From NCBI GenBank assembly GCA_022702545.1, contig JAHRBC010000002.1, forward strand, positions 806,001 to 870,000: a stretch of 64,000 nt of DNA, read 5' to 3'. Shown in pieces: positions 13,453 through 23,822 of the stretch. The translations under genes and the position numbers were made by a program. The notes beneath the pieces were generated by a model, which saw only the letters and a list, made by a program, of their open reading frames with translations, was not told the DNA's origin and made no database searches. Position 1 is the stretch's first letter; each line of letters starts with the position of its first letter. Origin of the DNA: Phycomyces nitens (taxonomy: Eukaryota; Mucoromycota; Mucoromycetes; Mucorales; Phycomycetaceae).

Positions 13453-15041
13453 ATGTCTTTACCCCCTACTCCAAACATTATCGAGAGGCGCAGAAGTAGA
13501 AGATCCATCTACTCAGTAGCCTCGGATATCCGTCCACCAATCGTAGACTTTGAGATTCACAGAACATCGGACGAAAAACTTGAAAGCATAAAGAATAAGA
13601 AAGTCCAAAACTTTTACAAAGTAAAGAAAAAAGAAAAAAGCAAAAAGCAAAAAACAAAAACAAAGGTCCTCATTCCACCCATTTCAATTAATCTTAGCAT
13701 CAAAATGAAATGATCGATCGTTTCTTGGAGGTCGATCATGTAGTGGAATGTCTGCAAAGAGGTGAAGATCCTCACGAGACTAGTTATGGTGCTGTGGCTG
13801 CTCCTCCATCTCGAGATCGCGATGAGGAAGAAGGAGGATCTGGACCAAGTGAGCCATTACTAGGCACCCAGAAGAATATGGGAGATAAGCGTACCAAGAT
13901 GTGGATTGTGCACCTCGCTATCAACCTTTCATTCGTTGCCAACATTATGCTGTTCGCTGCCAAGCTATTTGTAGCCTTTTATTCAGGCTCAATGGCAATC
14001 CTTGCATCTGCTTTTGAGAGTTTCCTGGATATTGTCAGCAATGCAATCATCTTCTTCACTGTTCGAATCATCCGCCACAAAGACTTTTATACTTATCCAG
14101 TTGGCAAAGTAAGATTATGGAAACAATAGAGTGTGAGTGTATGGCTGGCTTACATGGCTCAAAATAGTCTCGCATGGAGCCTTTGGGTATTGTTGTGTTT
14201 GCCGTCATCATTACTACCTCCTTCTCTCAAGTTCTTTTATCATCAATCGAACGCTTAGCAGATCCCGAAAAGGTTGGAGAAGAGCTTGACCTGAGCTTAT
14301 CGGCTTTGCTTTTGCTTGGTGCCAACATTGGAGTCAAGGCTATTCTGTGGGGCTGGTGTGTTACTATTAAAGGAAGCTCTAGTGTTGAAGCGCTTGCATA
14401 CGATCATGAGAATGATGTTGTGTTCAGTATTGCCAGTACAATCTTCCCTTTGGTTGGTAAGTAAACAGAGGTTGGGTCAAGTAAAATACTAATGGTTGAT
14501 ATAAAGGCATCTGGGCCGATATGCCGTGGCTTGATCCTGTTGGTGCAATCATCCTTTCTCTTTATATAATTTACGAATGGATGTCTGTTCTTTTGGGTAA
14601 GGTGATCATGGTCAACATGGTCAACATGAGAAAATTGGTTTTTAATAAACGTGGTCGGTAGATAACATCAAGAAACTCACTGGACAAGCTGCTACTACGG
14701 ATGATATTAAACAGCTAACATATATGGCCTACCGATTTTCCCACAAAATTGTCGAAGTTGACACCGTAAGCACATGAAACATGCAACTTCACCAGATAAA
14801 GAACTAACAATGCTTGTTATTGCAGGTGCGTGCTTATTATATTGGAGACAGATTGTTGGTCGAGGTAGATATTGTCTTGCCACCAAACTGCCCTCTCCAA
14901 GAGGCCCATGATGTAGGAGAGGCCCTTCAGGATGCACTTGAGATGATGGACAATGTTGAAAGAGCCTATGTACATTTGGATTATTCCTCTCAGCATGCCA
15001 TTGAGCATAGACGTGCTCTTGAAACTGGATATGGAGAATAA
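13453..15041 (+). CDS. Cation diffusion facilitator (Mn/Fe/Zn-type transporter)
   Basis: Six exons: 13453-13620, 13698-14108, 14168-14456, 14507-14596, 14662-14765 and 14826-15041, giving 425 residues with all phases kept. The N-terminal FYK joins HQNEMIDRFLE across intron 1, the QNE-(M/L)-ID signature of the family. Membrane segments follow (about residues 115-215 and 265-330), with YPVGKSRMEPLG between TM3 and TM4, and YDHENDVVFSI in TM5 carrying the DHxxD metal site. The C-terminal cytosolic ferredoxin-like domain includes VRAYYIGDRLLVEVDIVLP. CDF proteins export divalent metals from the cytosol into vacuole or Golgi in exchange for protons. The TM2 metal motif reads ESFLD where most homologues have DxxxD. 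This group resembles the plant MTP8-11/Mn clade, so Mn is a reasonable guess. Confidence 0.93.
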
Positions 15042-15466
15042 ATCCAGCATTCATTTTATACATATGCATACACCTGTACACATTACTTGAAAATAAAAAA
15101 ATCTAGTTTGCTATTATATAATTCATATTAAAACCAAAGTATAAAAGACAAGGTTGTATTTTACAGCCTAAATATCCTACTATTAAGGTAGAACTTTTAA
15201 TATAAGCCAAAAGGATCCTGCGTAGTTGGGATTTTGGATACTAGAGTAATGTAAGGTGTCAAGCATCTCTTTTCGAACGGGTTTTCTCTACCATACAAAC
15301 AACTTCAACAGGCCAAAAAAGAATCATTTTTCTTTTGGAAAACTAATTTACACATTAAATTATTTTGATATCAGAATGCAGTTTTTATGTATTTAATATG
15401 CGTCTAGTACCAGATATTAATGTTAGAACATATATATATATTGTAGTGGAGGCAAATTGAAGATAT
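15042..15466. other. Short intergenic region, convergent gene ends
   Basis: About 425 bp between the CDF stop and the stop of the minus-strand gene at 15467. No gene or clear element; presumably holds both 3' ends. Confidence 0.5.
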
Positions 15467-16564
15467 TTATTTACAAGCATAATGACAAGTTGTATTTTTG
15501 CGCTTCCTATTTTTCTTTTTTTCCAACATGAGCATAACGTCAGTTGCAAGCAGAGAGTCACGACGCCAAGAAGAGAGATCAGCATTGGTGTCTTCATATT
15601 TGCAAAAAGATTGAAAAACATGCAATACGTTTTTCAAGTTGCTGAAGTTTGTAACATATGCAGGGACCTCCGAAACAGACATAGGACACTGCACATGCGT
15701 TAATTCAGTCATGCAGTACAGCCCATCAGCTTTTAGTTGGATCAAATAAAATGTGATGTATGGGCCTAAGAAATAGATCTCATTCAATATACAATCGTTT
15801 CTACTACTTCTTTTTTTAAACAAAGACTTACCAACTACGTGTATGCCCAAACTTCCTGACAGCTCATTTTCATTGATTGTATTCTTCCCAAGTGTTGCAA
15901 GCCGCACAAGATCCAAATTGACCAAATAGTGGTCTCCTGCCTTTGACTGCCTCTTCACCTCTCCATAGCCTAAGTTCACAGCATTATCCGTTTTGTGTGG
16001 GAAAACACTGATAATGCAATCCGGACAACCAGTAAAGCTAACTTCTCGATTATGGTTGTCAGCGGATTCAGTGAAAGTAAACTCCAATCTTATATCTTGC
16101 TCATCGTCATCAAACAAAGGTTGTATTGCATGCAAAATATATCTTGTAATAAGCTTTGTTTCACTTATGTCCGAATACGTTGGATCCATTGGCAGAAATT
16201 GGAGAAGTTGGGATGCAGATACAATGAGCTTTTTATCGAGAGGATTATCCACGGTATCTGCTAGGCTGAGTAGTGAAGCTGCTGCATTGATCCGGTTTTT
16301 GGTTTTCTTGTATACGTTTTGTGCAGTTTCAATGATTCCAAGCAAAGTTTCTCTGGGAAATTTGTACGCCATATTAAGGGAGTCAAGGATGCTTTCGCGA
16401 ACTTTTTGGTATATTTTATCGCCAAAAAAAAACGGGATCATGTCTTTGTGGAGTCGATTGTTGTTTTGTAATAAGAGAATTGAAGATAACGATAGAATGA
16501 GATGGACACCAGATTCCAAGGCCAAGTTATTGGCTTCAACAAAGTTAAAGACATATTGTTGCAT
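15467..16564 (-). CDS. Mucoromycota-type hypothetical protein with PD-(D/E)XK-like motif
   Basis: A 365-codon ORF from the ATG at 16564. I cannot name the family, but the block CPDCIISVFPHKTDN followed by GYGEVKRQSK has the spacing and residues of a PD-(D/E)XK nuclease core (PD, a beta-strand turn, then E-x-K). Downstream YLVNLDLVRLATLGKN, SGSLGIHVVG, ADGLYCMTELTHVQCP and LHVFQSFCK look conserved and structured. The C-terminus is basic (EKKKNRKRKN). Just upstream on the same strand lie pieces with related context (16755-17763), so this may be the 3' exon of a longer gene or one of two neighbours. A function in DNA cleavage is only a motif-based inference; the motif also occurs in inactive folds. 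Confidence 0.55.
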   Translation of the reverse strand: MQQYVFNFVEANNLALESGVHLILSLSSILLLQNNNRLHKDMIPFFFGDKIYQKVRESILDSLNMAYKFPRETLLGIIETAQNVYKKTKNRINAAASLLSLADTVDNPLDKKLIVSASQLLQFLPMDPTYSDISETKLITRYILHAIQPLFDDDEQDIRLEFTFTESADNHNREVSFTGCPDCIISVFPHKTDNAVNLGYGEVKRQSKAGDHYLVNLDLVRLATLGKNTINENELSGSLGIHVVGKSLFKKRSSRNDCILNEIYFLGPYITFYLIQLKADGLYCMTELTHVQCPMSVSEVPAYVTNFSNLKNVLHVFQSFCKYEDTNADLSSWRRDSLLATDVMLMLEKKKNRKRKNTTCHYACK

Positions 16565-16754
16565 GTTATAGAATCTCTCTGAGATATATCAATACGATCG
16601 ACCATGGAAAATTCTGACCCAAAACGAGCATGAGGAGCCTGTATAAAGAGTGTGCTTATAACAAAATGATAAATATCGTCTCAAAGATGTACAAGCCGGA
16701 CATCATAAAGATGGTCACAATACGTTGTCCGGCCCGCACCCTCTTGTCTTCTTG

Positions 16755-17763
16755 TCAGACTGGATTCGTGTCCCCAAAGATCTGTTTTTTTGGGCAATTC
16801 AATAAATCTTGTCTCATACAAAAAAAAGTGTCCCCAAAGATCGCCGACTTGCCACTTGTTGTCTTTGTCCAGCGTTGTCTTTGTCCAGCGTTGTCTTTAG
16901 CAATGCCAGTCTGTTTCGGGTGCACTGGATACCAAGGACTGCAAGATTTTAGGGCGGATGTCCATTTTACTTGCTGTTTGCTTAGTAAATGCATCCTTAG
17001 GGACGAGGTCATTTCTTCAATAATCTTGGACGTGTCTCTATGACTGTGATGGAAATTTTCTTTGATGAAGCCAGAAGATGATTCCATCATGATTACTTCT
17101 TTATTCTCAACACGTCCAATGCCATCAGCGTATACTCTTTTGGTGCCATTATGCCAAACTCGGGGAATACGCTGGCTGTTATTGTGGCCTTGAGCATGAT
17201 CTTCACACCTATTCGACATGAAAATATGAGATTCACCTTTTATAATCATATACACATAATATTACCAAGAGAAGACGACCTGCGACGTGGCTCCAAGATA
17301 CTTAAAGAAAGGGACGACACGCTCAATCCAAAAACTTCGTTCATGATCCATGCGAAACGAAACATGGAAACACATGGACCAGAAGTCTGTCAGGCACAAT
17401 GAAAGCAATCGCGAAACTTGGCAAGTGTGTTCATCTAAAGTGTTTTCTCTGACGGTTCTTTCAAATGCCCAAATCTTGCTAGCAAAATCTGCATCAATTC
17501 CACCTGTTTCCGCCATAAGAGTATCTTTCAAATGGTCTAGAATGAGAGGATATCGGGAGAGGCTAGCAAGAAGAAATTGGTCTTGGTGAGCTTGATCAAA
17601 AATGCTGCGGTTATTAGGTGTCATTTTTGATAGGGGGATGCATGACATCATCAGCGAACAGGAAGATTCAAGACTTTTCATTTGTTGAATAAGCAGTTTT
17701 GGTTTTTCTGGTATATACTGCAAGTTCGAAGTATTAAATACAAGTGGTTCTGGAGAACTAAAT
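16755..17763 (-). pseudogene. Fragmented hypothetical gene of the same lineage-specific family
   Basis: On the minus strand a segment from about 17763 reads LVFNTSNLQYIPEKPKLL, then FERTVRENTLDEHTC and LCLTDFWSMCFHVSF, ending VVFSW at 17265. An apparent intron (GTAATA...AATAG, about 17264-17205) joins it in phase to CEDHAQGHNN, RVWHNGTKRVYADGIG and ENKEVIMMESSSG. After LRMHLLSKQQ the frame decays. The DG...ESS block again resembles a nuclease-like core. Short direct duplications, such as GTGTCCCCAAAGATC at 16769 and 16829 and a repeated TTGTCTTTGTCCAGCG near 16858-16890, lie in the decayed 3' part. It could be the middle of one long gene with 15467-16564. Function unknown. Confidence 0.45.
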
Positions 17764-17843
17764 CTCTAGATCTACATATTAAGAATATTAACAATCGATT
17801 TCTCTTTTACGTTATTTCAATTGATCATGTTTACCTTTTGCTA

Positions 17844-18395
17844 CTAGTCATCCTCTTCTTCACTACCGTTATTTTCTCCACGATGCTCATTGTAGCCTTG
17901 CAACGGTGATCTTATTCTGATCTCTTCAAGTTCGCTGCTCAATCGATCCAAAGGTGATAGTTGATCATTTGATCTTTCTCGAGCTCCTGCATAAAGGAAA
18001 GAAAAGAAAAACAATCAAAACCTCAAATTTTAACTAAAGCAGAGCTTACTGTCAAAATTATGCAATACTGCATCATGTACTTCATCGAGTGATCGACCTG
18101 TGATTGAGATAGCATTCTTTATGCTTTGCTTGTTGAGATTATTGACCGACATGCGAACATCTAAATCATCAAGTTGAATGCGAGGAGCAGTCAATGTCGA
18201 TTCAAAATCTCTTGCAAACTTTGGGTAAGAAGCGTGTTTGTGGCAAGCATTAGGATATGTTTTCAATTGCTGAGATAATCTTGCGGTATTTGCGATGGTT
18301 TCCAGAGCAGCCAGTACATTATTATAAGCATTCTTTGGCGATACTGTACGAATGTGACCGCTGGGCTTTTCGTCATCAATCTCGCCTTCCCTTTA
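17844..18395 (-). CDS. 5' part of hypothetical gene, truncated upstream
   Basis: An exon from about 18395 to 18050 reads EIDDEKPSGHIRTVSPKNAY, LAALETIANTARLSQQL and LDDLDVRMSVNNLNK, ending HNFDS. A GT-AG intron (about 18049-17989) leads to RARERSNDQLSPLDRLSSEL and an acidic tail NNGSEEEDD with a stop at 17844-17846. No ATG is visible at the 5' side, because a LINE fragment on the other strand begins at about 18403. It could be the N-terminal portion of the gene continued at 17763, with the stop being a nonsense change or lying inside an unrecognised intron. Confidence 0.4.
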
Positions 18396-18402
18396 GATAA
18401 CC

Positions 18403-18540
18403 ATCGTGTTCATTACTGTCCATTCCATCTGGTGTGCACATTGGGCATCCATCTTTGATAACGTCCCTCTTTTAGTCGAGCCCATAGTGGTCAGAGCCAT
18501 CACTGCCATCCAGAACGCGCAGATTAGTGTCAGTGTCTAG
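18403..18540 (+). mobile_element. LINE reverse-transcriptase C-terminal fragment
   Basis: A 45-codon frame ending in TAG at 18538 reads IVFITVHSIWCAHWASIFDN then VVRAITAIQNAQIS. The IW-x-AHW-x-x-IFDNVP pattern followed by VV-AI-AIQ resembles, from memory of the family, the extreme C-terminus of Mucorales LINE polyproteins. A short 3' fragment is typical of 5'-truncated LINE insertion. The match is short, so this is tentative. Confidence 0.4.
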
Positions 18541-19210
18541 ATAGCCTGTTTTCCTTCTCTTTCCCCCCTTTCACAATGATTTTAAAGGCTGCGACGTTTT
18601 AGCACTGGCCATACCAATAAATACTGTTACTGGCAAGAAAATCAATAAGTGATATACTATCGGATATCAAGGGAGAATCTAGTGAAGATATTTTTTGAAG
18701 ACAACTTCTGGCAGACAATAGAGTAGATGTGAATCTTAGTAGGAAGAGAACGGTCTTTATTGAAGATCGCCACCTAAGCTTATTTATAAGGTCAATCTTT
18801 GGCTACAATTCACGTGTTGCTGACGACAATACAAAAAAGAAGAAGAATGTGATTGCTGCTTAAGGATCCGACAACCTTTGAGGAACTTGTCCAACCAGAG
18901 GCTTCAATGTCAAGAAATCCACTTGGAAAATTTGGTATTGCTTTTTCAAGCTTATACGCTGTGATGCGAATTCCTGCTTTTGGTTTTCTTATTGTTTTTC
19001 TTAGTGGCATACAGAATGAGATAATGGAGAAAAAAGAGCAAGAACTAATAAAGAAAAAAATATACCACAGTGAATTATTTATGTTTTTTAGAATTAGATG
19101 GGTATAACTCGTTTGACAATCCTCACTAGCGTTGATCGAACATCATTAACCCCAAAACAAATATCTCCTACAAGACTCCTCAGTTCTATATCGTTTATCG
19201 CTAAACTTAG
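18541..19210. other. Intergenic or decayed transposon DNA
   Basis: Overlapping short ORFs on both strands at 18810-19107 show no recognisable domain. It may continue the LINE fragment, but nothing can be supported. Confidence 0.4.
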
Positions 19211-19525
19211 GGGCACGACGTTTCTGGATGGGGCACGACTTTTTGATTCCACCAGACATTTTAATTGTGAGGTGCTGTCCGGTGTCTAATAAATCTATCA
19301 GGTCCCTAAGACTTGAACATTTCTACTATAAATGACATACTTTAAAAACAATTTTAACTTGTAATGGAGGTGATATATTAAATGTAGCTTATATACTCGG
19401 TGTATTTTGATGTAAAAAAAGCGTAAATTGTAACATGAAGCTCTACGGAAATGTCCAGACACCATGTCATCTAGAAATACTAGACCCCGTCAAGAAACGT
19501 CGTGCCCGCTTAAAATGTCGTGCCC
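19211..19525. mobile_element. Small inverted-repeat element (MITE-like) with doubled terminal 9-mers
   Basis: The left end has GGGCACGAC at 19211-19219 and again at 19231-19239. The right end has the reverse complement GTCGTGCCC at 19499-19507 and 19517-19525. The 315-bp unit is non-coding. Doubled terminal motifs in inverted orientation suggest transposase binding sites of a non-autonomous DNA transposon. No clear target-site duplication was seen. Confidence 0.5.
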
Positions 19526-19861
19526 ATGAGATCGCTATATTCCCAACCACTTTACATTGTGTCAAACTCCCTCCATTTTGAGGGGCCAGCAGTGCGTATC
19601 ACATTGTATATAAAGCATCCTTATCCTCGTACACTATTACAAATGAGACACATATTCAATGTCCTTTGACTCTATTTATTTCAGATGTATACATGTACGG
19701 CAGAAAGAAAAAACTATGTACAATAGTGGGTTCAATAATTATAAAAAAAAATCAAGTGGTATACATTCAGACCATAGAAATTACCGGCACTTTATTAAAA
19801 AAAATAAGACTTTCTATTAGCTTTACACTTTTTAAGATAAAAAAGAACCGGATGCCTAGTT
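19526..19861. other. Intergenic region
   Basis: About 335 bp, AT-rich, with a 66-codon ORF at 19666-19866 rich in K and I. No feature supported. Confidence 0.45.
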
Positions 19862-20283
19862 CTTAAACGTGAACTATCTGAGCTTGACCGTGGTGGTATT
19901 ATTTTGTTCTTTATTGCCGACCATAGTCAAACTGATATTGCGTGCGTAAACATTCCTCGATTGACAATTAGTACTACCATCAAACACTGGAAAGAAAGTG
20001 GTATAGCGAATATGAAGCCTAACCTAGGGATACCAAGCAAACTTAGTATCACAGATGTTAAGAGTCGTTGCTTGAGTGCGAGATGGGATCCTTTTGAAAG
20101 TTTTCTTAACATGTAAATCTGGGGATTTCAAGTGCAGTTGTCTGCAGTAAAATATTTATCAGATATTTGAGAAAGGGCTTCAGATTTTATAAGTCTGTAT
20201 CCAAGCCAAACCTAGCTATCAAACATAAAAATAATCAGCTGCGTTGGGCAAGGGCTAGACTGAACTTTAGCCTCAAATATTAG
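19862..20283 (+). pseudogene. Tc1-like transposase, N-terminal fragment
   Basis: Reading from 19862 gives LKRELSELDRGGII, then HSQTDIACVNIPRLTISTT, IKHWKESG, GIPSKLSITDVK and DPFESF. These form the paired helix-turn-helix DNA-binding region of Tc1 transposases (xIPRxTVSxTIxRWKxxG, GRPSKLS). After a stop at 20114-20116 the frames AVKYLSDI and LRWARARLN continue the linker. No DDE catalytic domain follows, so it is a truncated, dead copy. It belongs to a different subfamily from the element at 25787-30557. Confidence 0.65.
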
Positions 20284-20609
20284 AGTAATGTAGTGACACA
20301 TTGTGGGTTGGCTATGTATTATTAGCACATGTTGGGATTGTTATGTAGTGTAGTTGTCCAGGAAGTATGTATATATATTTTATATCAAATTATTTATGTC
20401 CAACGATATGTAGCAACTGCAGCAAATGATATCGCTCTTCAGGCAAGAATATTAGAGTAAAGTGTATATAACTTCTATTAGCAAAAGAAAAATAAGAGTA
20501 GAAATGTTCGTTTTTTATTTAATGCTAACTTCCTGACTATTTATATGAAAATTTAAGAGATAGATTGCTAATTATATCTGGGTACGTATAATGTTAGGTT
20601 GTTTTGAAA

Positions 20610-20740
20610 AGGCGTGCTGTGCGTTCAGAAGGTAGAAGAGATAACTTCGGGAAGGTAGAAATTGAAATGAAGGTAGCTTCGGGAAGATAGAAATTGAAAA
20701 GGTGACTTCGGGAAAGAAATTGAAAAGAAGGAAAGGTAAA
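20610..20740. repeat. Degenerate tandem repeat, about 38 bp unit
   Basis: Three to four imperfect units contain ACTTCGGGAAGGTAGAAATT or close variants, starting near 20643, 20676 and 20702. Confidence 0.6.
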
Positions 20741-20794
20741 CTTGTGGTGGACAAAGGACGACAAAATAATCATATGCCTCACATAATAAAAAAC

Positions 20795-21020
20795 AAATCG
20801 GATCAATAGCAACACATTCATATTAAGCTTGCAACCCTCCACCAACCCCGTCTTGAACCATCCAGATCGTCTGCCTGGCCTGGACATGCCGTGAAACTGG
20901 CACTGGAGCTAGAACTAGAAAACAAAACAGCTTAATAGCAACACATTCATACTTAGCTGCAACCCTCGACCAACCCCGTGTTGAACCATCCTGATCGTCT
21001 GCCTGGCCTGGACATGCGGA
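20795..21020. repeat. Direct duplication, about 130 bp unit
   Basis: The segments 20803-20888 and 20934-21017 both contain AATAGCAACACATTCATA, then GCAACCCTC-ACCAACCCCG, TTGAACCATCC and GATCGTCTGCCTGGCCTGGACATG. The copies are about 90% alike by eye. No coding role is seen. Confidence 0.7.
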
Positions 21021-21189
21021 TGAAAACTGACCACTAAACCTACAACTGTATACAAGAAAAATTATTAGTCATAACACATATGTATTTGCGTCGATTTCTA
21101 CCACTAACTTGAAAACTTACACCACATGGTCTCTACTGGTAGGCTAACATATTGATCCTCACAAATGAATCGGCTTCTTTATATTGGAC

Positions 21190-21810
21190 GCTTGTCCTCA
21201 AAGAGTCGCGACCATTTTATGATCAAGTCCAGCGGCTTGAATGGAAGGTATTGGTATTCAGGTGCTGTCACTAGATCACTAGTGGTTGGAAAATTGTTCA
21301 GCATCTTTAATATATATATATACCTCAAAGAGCCTGAAGTCATATTGATCAACTCTAGCGGTCTGGTATCAATAATTCTGGGTTTGCATGTTGGCACCAT
21401 AACACGTGCGCCTGAAAAACATTTCAGACTCTTCATAACGGGTGTTTGTCCCTGAAAGAGTCAGAAAAGGTTTTCATCAAGGATAGCCGCCGTTGTTGTT
21501 TTGGCACCGAAAGACTAGCAATTGAAAAATGGGGCTGCGCCCTTTAGTGGAATTTCACCAGCTAAAGAGTTGGAACCATCTTTCATCAAGCTAAGCTTTC
21601 CGAAGCCAAGACTGTGGTGGTTCCATGCTAGGTCCAGTGTAATGGTCGCCAAAAACGGTCTTCATCACGGATGGCAGCTGCTGTCAAAAGTTTACCAACG
21701 TCTTATTGATCCCAGAGAGCGAGCTATCGAAAGAAGGCTCTGGGGTCTTAATGTGGACATTTGCCCACATAAGAGTCAGAACTATCTTTCATCAAGCCCA
21801 GCTGTCTGAC
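21190..21810. repeat. Degenerate array of about 110-130 bp units
   Basis: Similar blocks recur near 21190, 21324, 21445, 21556, 21655 and 21760. A block has a core like CAAAGAGTC-GAACCATCTTTCATCAAG followed by CCAGC-GTCTGA. Divergence is high, so unit borders are approximate. Overlapping ORFs exist but none is convincing. Confidence 0.45.
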
Positions 21811-23279
21811 ATCAAGACTTTGACATACTCATGTTGGAGTCAGCGAGCCACCAGTAGAAAGAGCAGTTGGCTTCTTTGCAATGAAGACTTTTATTGAAAA
21901 GGAATGGAGTCACTTTTCATCTTGACTTGCAATCTAATGGCATTGACTTGCAATTCTCATCTTGACATGGCCTTGAAAAAATGTTTCAATTTTTTGAAAC
22001 GCTCCTTGTAGAATGACAATAGGTAGATGGCTGTTAAGCACAAAGCGGACCTTCGGAACATGATTATAAGACCATTTGGACTTGCTTAGGCAGTGGAAGA
22101 TGTAAAGTGGACCCATGTACTTGACTTTTTGATCAATAGACGCGTGTAGAGACAAGATACAAGTAAAAAAAATCTGAGTTTTTGTGGCAAAAATACAGTA
22201 ATCTAAACGTGAAAAACATCCATCCATCATCAATAACGCGTCTTTATTGTTATAAAGGGCGTGTAGTATGAGATGGAAGATGGATGAATAGGAGATAGAA
22301 AGATATTTGTACTTACCTGGATCCAAATATTGGTTTGCGGCGATGGAATGGAAAGAGAGAGGGAAAGGGAAAAATACAAAACCTCGCCCCCAGGGTGCTA
22401 AGATATAGAAAAATTTTCAGGTGATGAAGTCATCAAAGTGTGGGAATGTATTGGTTTACCATATATGGAAGCGCATATTTTTATGTAAATAATTTTGACT
22501 GAACTAATGTTAAGACTACTTCTTTTTCAATGGAAGCAAGTAAACAAGTAAAGAACTTTTAAATCGTAGTAACAGTTTGAAAGAAGGTGTAGTGTTCATC
22601 GGTGTGAGAATAACTTTAAAGACAGTGGTACTTCTTTGAACGGCGATTAGTTTCTGTACGTTACTCTGAAATGGCCCGTGCTCTTTTTATTCAGGAATGA
22701 AATGTCTTCAAAATTACATGAAGGCAAGACGTACAATATTTACGTCAGAGTTACTACTACAATATATACATATATTTATTCCAGTAAAATTTATATACAA
22801 TCTTTAGAGATTTCATGTCAAATGGTCTTGACATGTCAATTCAATACATCTTGTCATTGCCATCATGAGCTAATCAAAATGTCGAGATCATAGTCAAAAA
22901 ACTTTTGCCCTTTTCGTAGCGTCTTCATCATTATAATCTTTACAGACATAATACTTTTAGCATTTTCATTGAACAACACGTACAGTGGATGACTATAGAA
23001 TGGTCTAGATAAATATTTATAACTGATGTTCTTTGTTAATTGAAAGTACAGGTGATATATGATGCTTGATATAAATCCTGCTGCTTTTGTATTATTACAG
23101 TGAGATGTATGTGAGGTATATGGTTGGCTAGTATTTTGTACGGGAAATAAGAATACTGTGAGAGTGTTATTTATTGAAGAAAGAGTATTATGATTGCTTA
23201 TTGAGGTAGATTAGGGTTTGTAGGGAACTAGTAGATACTGTGAGAGTGTTGTTTATTAAAGAAAGAATATTATGGTGGT
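21811..23279. other. Intergenic region
   Basis: About 1.5 kb. The minus ORF at 21934-22326 has no recognisable domain. A pair of related blocks containing GAAGAAAGAGTATTATG or AAAGAAAGAATATTATG occurs near 23170-23275, leading into the tandem repeat below. Confidence 0.45.
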
Positions 23280-23680
23280 TTATATACTTATTATTCTAAT
23301 TCCCTTTTAATGTAACGTCTATTGTGTAATGGTCGGTTATAACTGTTGAAGTGTGAAGTGTACGTGTGCCTGGTGTGTAACTGCTCCTGAGATGTTAACC
23401 TGCCAGGGTCATTAGCAAAGAGGAACCGGAGATCGGTTGTGGAGTGTATTTCACTCAGCTGTGGTGTGTATACCACACTTATATACTATTATTCAAATTC
23501 CCTTGTAATTAGAGTCGCCGTCGTATAATGGTTGGTTATCACTGTAGCGGTGTGAAGTGTACGAGTGCCTGGTGTGTAACTGTTCTTGAGATGTTAACTT
23601 GCCAGGTTCATTAGCAAATAGTAACCAGAGATCGGTTGTGGAGTCTGTATTTCACTCAATTTTGATGTGTATACCACAGT
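23280..23680. repeat. Tandem pair of about 197-bp units with a tRNA-like head
   Basis: Unit 1 (about 23280-23476) and unit 2 (about 23477-23680) share GTGTGAAGTGTACG, GTGCCTGGTGTGTAACTG, GAGATGTTAAC, CATTAGCAAA, GAGATCGGTTGTGGAG and GTGTGTATACCACA. In unit 2 the stretch TATAATGGTTGGTTATCAC resembles a pol III A box of a tRNA-Asp/Glu head, and GGTTCATTAGC is a weak B-box candidate. It could be a tRNA-derived SINE in tandem or another local duplication. Confidence 0.5.
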
Positions 23681-23822
23681 AGCAAGCCACAACAGTCCTG
23701 ATTTTCTCCAAAAGTTCATGGACTTGTTGGCCACCTTCACACAAACGAAATAGGTTCTCCAGTTGAACTACTTCTTTTATCCACGGCTCTGCCTTTTCAA
23801 AACCCGGACTAGTCGCCTTGAT

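Noticed and set aside
15993..16571. Plus-strand ORF of 192 codons
   Set aside because: Antisense to the PD-(D/E)XK-like ORF, which has far better protein-like motifs.
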